A DNA stretch of 64,000 nucleotides from Pratylenchus scribneri (lineage: Eukaryota > Nematoda > Chromadorea > Rhabditida > Pratylenchidae), in the NCBI GenBank assembly GCA_030063045.1, contig JAQSEB010000015.1, positions 1 to 64,000 of the forward strand, written 5' to 3'. This document shows positions 1-12,514 of this stretch, piece by piece; the stretch's first letter is position 1, and every line of letters starts with the position of its first letter. The notes beneath the pieces were generated by a model. The model was not told the DNA's origin. It did not search any database and was given only the letters and a program-made list of their open reading frames with translations. The translations under genes and the position numbers were made by a program.

Positions 1-110
1 TGAAGGCCAATCCGGAGACGAATACTTTCTCCTGGAGGTAGGCCAACATCATGGAAGGTGTCCAAACTGCGCATGAATTTCAGTGCCATATCCGCACATT
101 CCTTCACATG
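1..110 (-). CDS. Partial guanylyl/adenylyl cyclase catalytic-domain exon
   Basis: Read on the minus strand, bases 110 to 1 give an open frame containing ECADMALKFM and ending in PPGESIRLRIGLH at the window edge. This matches the class III nucleotidyl cyclase segment that precedes the conserved GPVVAGVVG motif, as in nematode receptor guanylyl cyclases that make cGMP. The exon seems to begin just after an AG near 109-110, so its splice acceptor lies at the junction with the satellite array. The rest of the domain would continue beyond base 1. Upstream exons (higher coordinates) are not visible before the unrelated channel gene at 6.8 kb, so the gene is either interrupted by a satellite-filled intron or truncated. 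Only about 36 residues support the call. Confidence 0.7.
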
Positions 111-3100
111 GCTTCAATTTTTTCTTAGTTTTTCTAAAATTCTTAGTTTTTCTATTTTTTATTGGATTCCCCAAGGGCCCTAGAAACCCTATACCTAAGC
201 CCCTACTAATTTTTCTCTTCTAATAATACAGTATCCCCTCTCTCTTTTCTAATCACACTTACCTGCCTATTCGCCTCTATTTTTTCTAAATTTCTTAGTT
301 TTTTCTTAGTCAATTCTAACTTTTTTTTCTTATTTTTTTTTCTTCCTCTTTTTTCTCTTTTTTTCAATTATTTTCTTTTTTTTCAGCCACTGCCTTCCAG
401 GCATATTTTTTTCCAATTTTTCTGGGCCGTTTTTTCCCAAAAAGAATATTTCAAAACTCGGCCACGCCTTTAGGCTGGCCGAGGCGAATTTTTTTGTGAA
501 TTTTTCTTTTTTCATTTTGAAAATCGCTTCCAGCGAGGCCTTTTTTTCATTGATTTTTCCCCGATTTTCGGGATTTTTCTCAGTTTTTTCTATGATTTTT
601 CGAATTTTTTAGGAATTTTCTAGTTTTTTGAAATTTTCCCCCCTACCCTACCTACCTAACCCTAACCCCTACCCCTAACCCTAGCCCATACCCAAGCTCT
701 ATGCGGATACCCTGGCGATAGGCGGACATCCTGGCGCTGTCTGAAATTTTTCTAATCATTTTTTTCTCTCAATCAGCCAATATCTATTGGCTTCAATTTT
801 TTCTTAGTTTTTCTAAAATTCTTAGTTTTTCTATTTTTTATTGGATTCCCCAAGGGCCCTAGAAACCCTATACCTAAGCCCCTACTAATTTTTCTCTTCT
901 AATAATACAGTATCCCCTCTCTCTTTTCTAATCACACTTACCTGCCTATTCGCCTCTATTTTTGTCTAAATTTCTTAGTTTTTTCTTAGTCAATTCTAAC
1001 TTTTTTTTCTTATTTTTTTTTCTTCCTCTTTTTTCTCTTTTTTTCAATTATTTTCTTTTTTTTCAGCCACTGCCTTCCAGGCATATTTTTTTCCAATTTT
1101 TCTGGGCCGTTTTTTCCCAAAAAGAATATTTCAAAACTCGGCCACGCCTTTAGGCTGGCCGAGGCGAATTTTTTTGTGAATTTTTCTTTTTTCATTTTGA
1201 AAATCGCTTCCAGCGAGGCCTTTTTTTCATTGATTTTTCCCCGATTTTCGGGATTTTTCTCAGTTTTTTCTATGATTTTTCGAATTTTTTAGGAATTTTC
1301 TAGTTTTTTGAAATTTTCCCCCCTACCCTACCTACCTAACCCTAACCCCTACCCCTAACCCTAGCCCATACCCAAGCTCTATGCGGATACCCTGGCGATA
1401 GGCGGACATCCTGGCGCTGTCTGAAATTTTTCTAATCATTTTTTTCTCTCAATCAGCCAATATCTATTGGCTTCAATTTTTTCTTAGTTTTTCTAAAATT
1501 CTTAGTTTTTCTATTTTTTATTGGATTCCCCAAGGGCCCTAGAAACCCTATACCTAAGCCCCTACTAATTTTTCTCTTCTAATAATACAGTATCCCCTCT
1601 CTCTTTTCTAATCACACTTACCTGCCTATTCGCCTCTATTTTTGTCTAAATTTCTTAGTTTTTTCTTAGTCAATTCTAACTTTTTTTTCTTATTTTTTTT
1701 TCTTCCTCTTTTTTCTCTTTTTTTCAATTATTTTCTTTTTTTTCAGCCACTGCCTTCCAGGCATATTTTTTTCCAATTTTTCTGGGCCGTTTTTTCCCAA
1801 AAAGAATATTTCAAAACTCGGCCACGCCTTTAGGCTGGCCGAGGCGAATTTTTTTGTGAATTTTTCTTTTTTCATTTTGAAAATCGCTTCCAGCGAGGCC
1901 TTTTTTTCATTGATTTTTCCCCGATTTTCGGGATTTTTCTCAGTTTTTTCTATGATTTTTCGAATTTTTTAGGAATTTTCTAGTTTTTTGAAATTTTCCC
2001 CCCTACCCTACCTACCTAACCCTAACCCCTACCCCTAACCCTAGCCCATACCCAAGCTCTATGCGGATACCCTGGCGATAGGCGGACATCCTGGCGCTGT
2101 CTGAAATTTTTCTAATCATTTTTTTCTCTCAATCAGCCAATATCTATTGGCTTCAATTTTTTCTTAGTTTTTCTAAAATTCTTAGTTTTTCTATTTTTTA
2201 TTGGATTCCCCAAGGGCCCTAGAAACCCTATACCTAAGCCCCTACTAATTTTTCTCTTCTAATAATACAGTATCCCCTCTCTCTTTTCTAATCACACTTA
2301 CCTGCCTATTCGCCTCTATTTTTGTCTAAATTTCTTAGTTTTTTCTTAGTCAATTCTAACTTTTTTTTCTTATTTTTTTTTCTTCCTCTTTTTTCTCTTT
2401 TTTTCAATTATTTTCTTTTTTTTCAGCCACTGCCTTCCAGGCATATTTTTTTCCAATTTTTCTGGGCCGTTTTTTCCCAAAAAGAATATTTCAAAACTCG
2501 GCCACGCCTTTAGGCTGGCCGAGGCGAATTTTTTTGTGAATTTTTCTTTTTTCATTTTGAAAATCGCTTCCAGCGAGGCCTTTTTTTCATTGATATTTCC
2601 CCGATTTTCGGGATTTTTCTCAGTTTTTTCTATGATTTTTCGAATTTTTTAGGAATTTTCTAGTTTTTTGAAATTTTCCCCCCTACCCTACCTACCTAAC
2701 CCTAACCCCTACCCCTAACCCTAGCCCATACCCAAGCTCTATGCGGATACCCTGGCGATAGGCGGACATCCTGGCGCTGTCTGAAATTTTTCTAATCATT
2801 TTTTTCTCTCAATCAGCCAATATCTATTGGCTTCAATTTTTTCTTAGTTTTTCTAAAATTCTTAGTTTTTCTATTTTTTATTGGATTCCCCAAGGGCCCT
2901 AGAAACCCTATACCTAAGCCCCTACTAATTTTTCTCTTCTAATAATACAGTATCCCCTCTCTCTTTTCTAATCACACTTACCTGCCTATTCGCCTCTATT
3001 TTTTCTAAATTTCTTAGTTTTTTCTTAGTCAATTCTAACTTTTTTTTCTTATTTTTTTTTCTTCCTCTTTTTTCTCTTTTTTTCAATTATTTTCTTTTTT

Positions 3101-5170
3101 TTCAGCCACTGCCTTCCAGGCATATTTTTTTCCAATTTTTCTGGGCCGTTTTTTCCCAAAAAGAATATTTCAAAACTCGGCCACGCCTTTAGGCTGGCCG
3201 AGGCGAATTTTTTTGTGAATTTTTCTTTTTTCATTTTGAAAATCGCTTCCAGCGAGGCCTTTTTTTCATTGATTTTTCCCCGATTTTCGGGATTTTTCTC
3301 AGTTTTTTCTATGATTTTTCGAATTTTTTAGGAATTTTCTAGTTTTTTGAAATTTTCCCCCCTACCCTACCTACCTAACCCTAACCCCTACCCCTAACCC
3401 TAGCCCATACCCAAGCTCTATGCGGATACCCTGGCGATAGGCGGACATCCTGGCGCTGTCTGAAATTTTTCTAATCATTTTTTTCTCTCAATCAGCCAAT
3501 ATCTATTGGCTTCAATTTTTTCTTAGTTTTTCTAAAATTCTTAGTTTTTCTATTTTTTATTGGATTCCCCAAGGGCCCTAGAAACCCTATACCTAAGCCC
3601 CTACTAATTTTTCTCTTCTAATAATACAGTATCCCCTCTCTCTTTTCTAATCACACTTACCTGCCTATTCGCCTCTATTTTTTCTAAATTTCTTAGTTTT
3701 TTCTTAGTCAATTCTAACTTTTTTTTCTTATTTTTTTTTCTTCCTCTTTTTTCTCTTTTTTTCAATTATTTTCTTTTTTTTCAGCCACTGCCTTCCAGGC
3801 ATATTTTTTTCCAATTTTTCTGGGCCGTTTTTTCCCAAAAAGAATATTTCAAAACTCGGCCACGCCTTTAGGCTGGCCGAGGCGAATTTTTTTGTGAATT
3901 TTTCTTTTTTCATTTTGAAAATCGCCTCCAGCGAGGCCTTTTTTTCATTGATTTTTCCCCGATTTTCGGGATTTTTCTCAGTTTTTTCTATGATTTTTCG
4001 AATTTTTTAGGAATTTTCTAGTTTTTTGAAATTTTCCCCCCTACCCTACCTACCTAACCCTAACCCCTACCCCTAACCCTAGCCCATACCCAAGCTCTAT
4101 GCGGATACCCTGGCGATAGGCGGACATCCTGGCGCTGTCTGAAATTTTTCTAATCATTTTTTTCTCTCAATCAGCCAATATCTATTGGCTTCAATTTTTT
4201 CTTAGTTTTTCTAAAATTCTTAGTTTTTCTATTTTTTATTGGATTCCCCAAGGGCCCTAGAAACCCTATACCTAAGCCCCTACTAATTTTTCTCTTCTAA
4301 TAATACAGTATCCCCTCTCTCTTTTCTAATCACACTTACCTGCCTATTCGCCTCTATTTTTTCTAAATTTCTTAGTTTTTTCTTAGTCAATTCTAACTTT
4401 TTTTTCTTATTTTTTTTTCTTCCTCTTTTTTCTCTTTTTTCTCTTTTTTTCAATTATTTTCTTTTTTTTCAGCCACTGCCTTCCAGGCATATTTTTTTCC
4501 AATTTTTCTGGGCCGTTTTTTCCCAAAAAGAATATTTCAAAACTCGGCCACGCCTTTAGGCTGGCCGAGGCGAATTTTTTTGTGAATTTTTCTTTTTTCA
4601 TTTTGAAAATCGCTTCCAGCGAGGCCTTTTTTCATTGATTTTTCCCCGATTTTCGGGATTTTTCTCAGTTTTTTCTATGATTTTTCGAATTTTTTAGGAA
4701 TTTTCTAGTTTTTTGAAATTTTCCCCCCTACCCTACCTACCTAACCCTAACCCCTACCCCTAACCCTAGCCCATACCCAAGCTCTATGCGGATACCCTGG
4801 CGATAGGCGGACATCCTGGCGCTGTCTGAAATTTTTCTAATCATTTTTTTCTCTCAATCAGCCAATATCTATTGGCTTCAATTTTTTCTTAGTTTTTCTA
4901 AAATTCTTAGTTTTTCTATTTTTTATTGGATTCCCCAAGGGCCCTAGAAACCCTATACCTAAGCCCCTACTAATTTTTCTCTTCTAATAATACAGTATCC
5001 CCTCTCTCTTTTCTAATCACACTTACCTGCCTATTCGCCTCTATTTTTTCTAAATTTCTTAGTTTTTTCTTAGTCAATTCTAACTTTTTTTTTCTTATTT
5101 TTTTTTCTTCCTCTTTTTTCTCTTTTTTTCAATTATTTTCTTTTTTTTCAGCCTCTGCCTTCCAGGCTTT
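111..5170. repeat. 680-bp satellite tandem array, about 7.5 near-identical monomers
   Basis: The motif GGCTTCAATTTTTTC recurs at about 109, 789, 1469, 2149, 2829, 3508, 4187 and 4874, giving a period of 679-687 bp. Monomers are almost identical: visible differences are one extra G in a T tract in copies 2-4, a T-to-A change near 2595 and a short CT-tract expansion near 4440. Each monomer is a pyrimidine-rich strand with a C-rich block of degenerate CCTAACCC/CCCTACC units (for example 651-710), whose complement contains TTAGGG-like runs. Each also has a block of GGCGATAGGCGG and CCAATATCTATTGG palindromes. The 61-63 residue ORFs inside are low-complexity products of the T-rich tract and are not genes. 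Such homogeneity implies recent expansion or ongoing conversion. Confidence 0.95.
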
Positions 5171-6080
5171 TTTTTCGATTTTTTAATTCTCTCATTCACT
5201 CTTATTTTCATAGCTTACCTTATTAGCTCCTAGCTGATACCCACTCGATTGCCGGTACCTAAGGTCTTATTTGAGACCCTAGGGCCCTTAATACCCATAC
5301 CTATTCGCCTCTTATTTTCTACAGTAATCTATCTAATTATTTTCTTACTATTCTTCTTTTCAGCTATTATCTATTCGCTTAGTTTTTCCTTCTTAATCTC
5401 TTTCTTATCTCGATTTTTTTAGTTTTTTCTAATCTATATTTTCAATTTTCTAGTCGAATTTTTTTACCACTTATTTTCTATTATTTGTTTTTCTTTGTTC
5501 AATTTTTCTATTTCTTTTCATTCTTTTCCTAATCTACCTTTTAGTTTTTCGTCTTTCAGTCTCTGTCCATCGGGCTTATTTTTCGACTTTCCTTTCAACT
5601 CGTTTTTTCCCTCTTTCCATCTCCTTTATTTAACATTAATTATTCATTTCTAATTTTTCATATATTCATCTTTTTTCACTTCTATTCCATACCCTAGCGC
5701 TTAGCCCATACCTATGCGGTAAGCCGATATCCATTGGCTAAGTCGATACCTATTGGCTTATCTGAAATTTTCAAAATTTTTCTAGCCAATATCTAATGGC
5801 TATTTTTTCTCTATTTTTTTCTAGTTTTTCTAATCTAATTTTCTTAGTCTTCTTTTTTCTTTTGTCTACAGTAATCCCCCAGGCCCCCTATCCTAACCAT
5901 AGCCCCTAAATTCCGAACCTATTCGCCCATTTTTTCCACTACAGTATCCCACAACCCATACTTACCTGTCTGCTCCTTTTTTCTCCTCTTCTAGCCTCTA
6001 TCTAATCGTTCTCTTTTTTTTGTTATTTTCCTTTTTTCCTATGTAGCGCTAAAATTGGTTATATGTAACTATTTATTTTT
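5171..6080. repeat. Degenerate satellite-related T-rich tail
   Basis: After 5170 the exact 680-bp period is lost but the same elements persist: TTTTTCTTAGT tracts, CCTATTCGCC, ACAGTATCCC and variants of the palindromic block (GATATCCATTGGC at about 5726, CCAATATCTAATGGC at about 5785). This is best read as diverged monomers at the array edge. No gene is seen. Confidence 0.7.
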
Positions 6081-6262
6081 TTTCGCAAGTAATGGTATAT
6101 TCATGCTTAGCTCATCGAAACGCGCCGATTTGTATTCATATTTTTATCAAAATTATTTAAAATTTTAACAAAAAATTAATGACGAATTATCGTGACGAAT
6201 AATCGTGGTGACGAATTTTCGCAGTGACGATTTGTCGTGGTAACGAATTGTTGCGAAACCAA
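6081..6262. mobile_element. Solo end of the palindromic-repeat TIR element family
   Basis: Tandem GACGAATTNTCG-type units at about 6178-6250, preceded by GCTTAGCTCAT and a poly-T/CGCA stretch, align with the reverse complement of the left end of the 40064-50636 element over about 180 bp, with noticeable divergence. It has the same orientation as the right terminus at 50549-50636. No matching opposite terminus is seen nearby, so this is an old truncated copy or a solo end. Confidence 0.65.
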
Positions 6263-6824
6263 TTTTACTGACGGTTTTTGACATTCATTTCATATTTCCT
6301 TATTTATCCCCTTCATACTTTTTTTCTCATCCTCTCCATTTTGCATCATTCTATCCCTATTGCTAATTTCTTTTTTATACATTGGCCTATTTTAAATTTA
6401 AAAAATTTTTAGTATGATCATATTTTATGTTAACTCATCTAATTCATCCTATAGAGAAATATTTTAGGTTAATAAGAAAATATAAATATGATTTTAGAAT
6501 AAAATTCCTATATTTTTCACTTCGTAACAAAATTCACTACATGTTTTGATTCACATCAGTTTACTTTATCAATTATCACAATATTATATAAAAAATGTCA
6601 ATTGCTAATCAAATTGCACGAATTCTTCTTTTTCTTAATTGATAGTCAAATATCCGAAAAGGAAAATCAATGAAATGATAAAAGTGCCGATAGCATGGAA
6701 CGTTAAAAAGCAGCTGATCCAATCAGAGCGAAAACTGCAAAATAATAAAAATTAATATAATATTATTTGATTTTTCATTATTTTTTAAATATTTGCTTTT
6801 GTTTTTTATTCTCAAAAATGTTAT
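6263..6824. other. Intergenic, no gene seen
   Basis: AT-rich spacer between the repeat block and the 3' end of the channel gene. No open frame with supporting splice sites was recognised. Confidence 0.5.
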
Positions 6825-9527
6825 CTACCGATTATTGGCTGATGCCTTTTGCTCTGCAACTTCTATATTTCCCGATTCCTTTTTTAATTCCAATGTTTCC
6901 AAATCTTGATAGTCAGTTGCCGAATCGAAAATATAAACAAATTTGTTGATCAATATACTCGCGCTAAATAAAAACATTCATATCATTTACGTATAGATTA
7001 AAATTTACCTTATTAGTGTATCCCATGGCGGTTTATTGTAAATTCGCAATTTCTTTAATGCCAGTATGATAAATGAAAAAGACATTGACACCAAATTCAA
7101 TATCATCCCAAGCTCGTGAATTTTCACTAGATACGATATATAGTTTAAAAAATACAATATTTATTATTATTATTTATTACTGAAAGTCGGTGAATTTGCA
7201 GCAGAACCTATAATAATAATAACAAAATAAATTTACTATAATTTATATAAATTGAACCCATTTGTGGTGCAATTCTTTGTGTAAATAGCATGAGAGTAAG
7301 GAATTGAAGAAGGAGAAGGAATAATTTCGCAAATAATTGTGTTCTGACATTGACAATTAGCCCGAATATTGGTGCAAATAAAAGCAGAAAAGCACATGAC
7401 CAAGCCTAATATTAATATTTTAAATTTTTTCTTTTATTAAGTTTTTTTATTTTAATTTTTTTCTTTTATTAAGTTTTTTATTTTTAGTATGAAAAGACTA
7501 TTTTAATTTTTATACTACGAATAAATATGATTACAGTACTATTAGTTTCTTTCATTCCTGGTTTCTGAATTCTTAGTTTATATAAATACATCCTTCATTA
7601 TTATACAATATACATCATATTATAAAATTTATAAAAAATATTTTTATATTGTTTGGGTATTATTTAATTAAATTTTTACCGGAATTTCCAATTCTGTTTT
7701 CAATGTAGAAGATGATCTTTGCAAATTCAGACAAAAATTCATCTGAAAGGTAAATTAATATTTTAAAATATTGAAAATTTTTAAACTTGAGTGATGTTCG
7801 CCGAATCAGTAAATATTGTGGGAATAGTACCTAAGAAACCATCCATATTCCATAATCATGGAAAAATTTTACTTACCAGAAAGAGACCATCCATAATCAT
7901 GAAAATATTTTGGATCCGTGAAAACTGGTTGCCCATCGTTGATTAATCGTACCAACGACTAATAATAATAAATGGATTTTAAATTTTTAAAATTTCTTTT
8001 AAGTAATTTTTAGTTAAAATATTCTTGTAATTTTAGAAAATTAAATTGAATACCCTCTGGTTCAATGGCTCGAGAAAAAAGCAACACCTTCAAAGTTTAA
8101 TTTTCCAATTTTTCAAATATTTATTTTTCACCTGTAAACATCATCTGGAAAATGCTTGAAATCAGTATCATCACAGAACGTAGAGAATTTAAATCCCAAA
8201 ATTGCAGTGACATTTCCATTGTTACGGGCCTCTACTTTTCGAACTTCCATCTGCTCAAATTCATTGCGAAGCGCCGTCTCAAAACCCTTGAAAAGTTTTA
8301 AAATGTTCTCATAGTATAAAAAATGCTAATGAATTACATAGAATTTTAAATTAAATTTACATATGATTCAATTATTATAATGTACTTATTAATTCTACAA
8401 ACTTGTCCAGTTAAATAGGGAACCCAAATGTGTGATGCGGATGCTATACGAATCTGTTGAACTTTGAATTGTTCTTGGTCCCAAATAAGCCGTTCGTCCA
8501 GCCAATGTAATTCCAAATAGCCGACAATATTCAGATCTCGCAAAAATTCATTCTAAAAGTTTGTTTAATTAATTATTATTATTAATGACTTCCACAAAAT
8601 CACATTTTACTAACAAATTTTCGTGCCAAAAAATCGTTTTTTAAGATCATATAATTTGATCTATTCAAATTCCTTTAGATTCCTATTCTGGCTAAATTCT
8701 AGTCCTAATCTAAAGCTAGCGATAAACCTTATCTCTAGCTCTGCACTTTATTATGGCCAAGTAGTCTTAAAATGCCTATTTTTGTAAGGAAATTTTGTTA
8801 GCAAATTATGATTTTTACTAGATTTATATTTATTTTATCATAAATTATTCTGAATTTAATTATTTATATTATATTAATTAAAGTGCTTATATTAAATTAC
8901 TAAAGTATTGTTCATTTCTATTACAAATTTTAAATTCTTACTATTTGGAAATGTTGTATGGTTATTTTATTGACGAGCAATTTGATCTAAATTAAAAAAT
9001 TATTAAATTTATATTTCTAAAATATTTTCTTTTAACCTCATTGAAATTGGGTGGCAATGAAGAAATTGGATGCAAAGAAGGACCGAAATGTAATCCAGAA
9101 GAAGTCGTTTGTTGTTGGGCTCGATTAGCAAGAAAATAGTAGACACAATTCTCAAAAGAAGCAAATTCATGATGATTCAATGTTTCAATGTCTAAATTTA
9201 AAATTAATATTAATTCAGCACTCCCTTATTATCAATATTCGATAACCATAATAATTCTATTATATTATTGCCTTCCTTAAATTAAAATAAAATCTAGCTT
9301 CAGATTTATTTGAAATTTTGATTTGATACATATACAAGTTAATTTAGGGGACCTGTTATATTCTCGAGAAAGCGTTTACATTCTGCCGCATTTCCTCCGT
9401 TGATATTATTGAATCCAAAAATTGCATTGGGTCCCACTAAATGGAAAAATTGTTGTTGTGTTGTACAGTAGCTAGCACAAAGGCAAACAATAAAAATAAA
9501 TCCCAAAAATTTTATTAGATTTTTCAT
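6825..9527 (-). CDS. Cys-loop ligand-gated ion channel subunit (LGC-type)
   Basis: Twelve exons join without a phase conflict: 9527-9353, 9191-9037, 8552-8403, 8286-8132, 8087-8054, 7958-7877, 7830-7787, 7742-7680, 7405-7237, 7207-7181, 7126-7009 and 6963-6825 (436 residues). A signal peptide (MKNLIKFLGFIFIVCL) starts it. The ligand-binding domain includes GYLELHWLDERLIWD and a Cys-loop-like stretch CDDTDFKHFPDD followed by a Cys pair, one residue longer than the usual C-x13-C spacing. Pre-TM1 is LNLQRSSSTLKTELEIP, then TM1-TM2 (FLLLFAPIFGLIV, KLFLLLLQFLTLMLF), TM3 (MILNLVSMSFSFIIL) and a short TM4-like segment near the C-terminus. The very short TM3-TM4 linker resembles divergent nematode LGC subunits. 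It would form a pentameric plasma-membrane channel; the ligand is not predictable. One intron is only 29 bp, and another looks like a duplicated exon end. Confidence 0.85.
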
Positions 9528-10325
9528 CTAAAATTTTCTTATTGAATAATTTTTAATTTTTTTTATAATTTTGAATGATTTTTGATTTTTATAGGAGAAA
9601 TGTTTAAATTTTAAATGATGCTAATGCTAGCTTGCAGGCTCTTTTAATTTAATTATAGTCAAAAATAAATATTGAATAACATTTTGAAGCTGTTAAATAA
9701 AATATTATATTATATTGAATTTTTGAATTTATATATTAAAATACATCTGCTGAATTTACCTTAAAAATTCAACTCATCTAATATTTATTATTTACATGAT
9801 TGAAAATTTTCTTATGTATTTCAACGAATTCTATTTTATCCTAATTAGATTCGAATTATAAGGTATGGCCCCAATTTTTAGTTGAGAGATGAAGACGATT
9901 TATTTCTCTTTTTTGGAATGCGCAGATAAAGCTTGCGTAATCCAATATGCTAGGAGAAACTGGTCTAACAATTTTTGCTTATAAAAATTTGGGATAAATA
10001 GATTGAACATCTGCTGCTGTCATTTGTCAGTTAAATACTAGATATGGATAGAGCAAGTAATCCTATCAGCGAAAATTGCGCATTACTAGTTAGGTCGCTA
10101 ATTAATTCAAATCTGGAATCTGGATATTTAAAGTAAATAACCAGTCTATTTTGCTTTCTTATTAAAATTAATTGGATTGCTTATCCATTATTGTGATATT
10201 CTTTTGATCAGCCATTTGATTTTTTGTATACTAATATTAATAATAGAATTAGAATACAATGAAAAATAAAAGAGAATATGCATTTTAAGCAAAAGTCTTA
10301 ATCAATTTTCGTGTATACTGTGATG
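9528..10325. other. Intergenic, nothing recognised
   Basis: AT-rich spacer upstream of the channel gene start, presumably containing its promoter. No motif or ORF could be supported. Confidence 0.5.
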
Positions 10326-10510
10326 GGTAGGCCCGGATTTTTATGCAAATGCATATTTTGGCACTTTTTTGGCAAAAATTGTCCTTCAAAAATGCAAAAA
10401 AAATCGAAAAATTGCATATTTTAATGGTTTTTTATCAAAATTTTGTATTTCAAGAAATTTTGAATTTACATATTTTGGCACTTTTTGGTGCATATAAATC
10501 CGGGCCCTAC
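10326..10510. mobile_element. 185-bp MITE with GGCCCGGATTT inverted ends
   Basis: The left end (GGTAGGCCCGGATTTTTATG) and the reverse complement of the right end (GTAGGGCCCGGATTTATATG) form terminal inverted repeats. They are flanked by TGATG at 10321-10325 and 10511-10515, a likely 5-bp target duplication. The interior is short A/T-rich sequence repeating TTTTGGCACTTTTT on both arms. It has no coding capacity. A related end occurs at about 50644. Confidence 0.75.
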
Positions 10511-11502
10511 TGATGAGATATTTAAAAATATTTAGATTTATTAAAAAAGGTATTGATTACAATTATAAATTATTACATGCATTTTAGATGAGCTCTCAAT
10601 TTTTTTATAATTTTGTTTAGCTAATTGTAAATTCTATATCTTGTTATGAATACGGATAGAAGCAAAAAATATATTTAAATGATGCTGTCAGGCACAGAAT
10701 GAAGGAGCATTATTAAGTAACTCTTATAAAGAGGATTTTTGAAGAGCGAATCCTTTTTAAATTCTTAATCCGCCTTTGCAACCTGTAATCCCCCTTCCAT
10801 CCCATTTTTTTCTTCTTCCATATATATCCCCGTTCTTTCCTCATCAATCTATAGCAATTTGCTCCGTGTGCAACACAGGAGAAAGAGGAAAATAACTAAA
10901 TAGGCACCAAGAAAAGCAAATGAGCCGGTAAATTGGTAGACCAGTTTTCTTTCCCAATTTTTTGTTGAATTGTGGAAAAGATTCAGGGTTGAATGAATGT
11001 TTGGAATTATTGTTTTAAATTTGTTTGCCTTGAGGTAGTTTTCGCAACTTTTTGAATCGATAAATCCGAGCTTCGTCGGCCAAAACTCTGACTCTTAAAT
11101 TCCAATAAAAAACCCATTGATGTTTGATGCGCGCAGATGCTTACTGAAAAAATAACATACCTAATAAAAATGTTTTAAATTATCAAAAATTGTCCTTTTT
11201 TAAAACAAAAAACTCGACCAAAATTAATGCGTTTCCGAGTAAATTAATAATAGCCCTTTTTTAATGCCTGAATTCCGCTTCCAAATAATGTAACGGCAAG
11301 TCATAGAAATGCAATATAAATGTTTTTCCCTTCCAGATGAGTATTGAGTAATGAGTATGTATATGTATATATGTACTATGTACTATATGTAAACATATTA
11401 GCAAGTAAAACAAATGGAATTTATTTTAAAAAATATTTGCATTCATAGATATATTTTATTATGGTGAACATTTGGTTGTTTGGACTTTGGTTAAACATTT
11501 TT
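10511..11502. other. Intergenic, nothing recognised
   Basis: AT-rich DNA with a TATATG-rich microsatellite-like stretch at about 11350-11395. No coding exon supported. Confidence 0.5.
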
Positions 11503-12514
11503 TTATTCTCCGCCGCCAGTATTCCCATTCTGAATCGTGGGAATTCTTAGTTGAGTTTTAGCATCGACGACTGGCAAATTCAACAGTTCTGCAGATTTTA
11601 CACGGCCAGGATGAGACATTCCCTTCTTTTCCAACTGCGCAAAAAATTATAATTTTTATGTAATATAATTTTCATAAACATACACATCTTCCAAGTGCAT
11701 ATAAAGTCATGCAAACAGAATACAAATCTGAATTATTTTTATTAAAATTATCATTGAAAATTTAGAAAGATAAATAAAATAAACTAACCACGTCCTTCGA
11801 AAAGATCATCACCTAAAATTTGAAGAAAATTGAAAAATAATTATATATTATTTTATCCATATTATTCATCAATTGATGTTTTGCATGTTTGATTAATAAA
11901 TGAATTTACTCTGAAATGTTTCGGCAACTGAGACGCCTTGATTCTTCGCCCAATTAACGAAGCTATTGATATTTTCCATACAGCCAAAACTGTAATTTAA
12001 ATTTTAAATATAAATTTTGTGAAAATGCGTAAATAACCGTGTAGTTAGTGGTGTTTCACCAGCCCATACTAATTTCCTTGGCCTATGAATTCGTGCAATT
12101 GCGTCTATTATAAAGGAATGGAGTTTATTTATATGTTCTTTTTAGTTTTGATTCTAATTTTTCAAATATTACCTGGCTCTATCTCATTTGCCAATCTGCA
12201 AATATTTGAAATAAAATATATATCAAAGTATTTTTGTAATTGTTAAAACAGACTTGCACAGCAATTGTCCATCTTTTAGCACATTATGGAAATTTGAACG
12301 GTCTCCACTTGTGTTGATTTTACCACCCACCAATTCCTTTATCCATTCTAATAATAATTCACCTTCATGCGGATTGTATTTGTTTGCTTGCTGAATTAAA
12401 ATGATAAGTAATTTTAATAAATATTTTAAGATAGAATTCTTTATTTCTTAATATCATACCCACTTTAGCCATCACTTCAACACTCAGACCGCTGGCCGAA
12501 GAGCGATATGCCAT
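11503..12514 (-). CDS. Calponin-homology (transgelin/calponin-like) actin-binding protein
   Basis: Start ATG at 12514 (MAYRSSASGLSVEVMAK), then short exons separated by about 45-75-bp introns. The single CH domain reads NKYNPHEGELLLEWIKELV, GDRSNFHNVLKDGQLLCKL, ENINSFVNWAKNQGVSVAE and DLFEGRDLYSVCMTLYALGR, the family order in transgelins and calponins (ENI, DLFE..D, TLxALGR). The C-terminal tail (EKKGMSHPGRVKSAELL, then a glycine-rich end) lacks a clear calponin-like GLQ repeat. It ends at 11503-11505. Expected role: actin filament binding in muscle or cytoskeleton. It lies on the same strand as, and downstream of, the aspin-like gene, separated by 860 bp. Confidence 0.85.

Noticed and set aside
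330..4601. Repeated 61-64 residue Lys-rich and Phe-rich ORFs in the first 5 kb
   Set aside because: They repeat exactly with the satellite period, derive from poly-T/poly-A tracts and have no independent coding signal.
6178..6262. Short regular repeats as operator or origin iterons
   Set aside because: The same array occurs as inverted termini of the 40-50 kb element, so a transposon end is the simpler reading.
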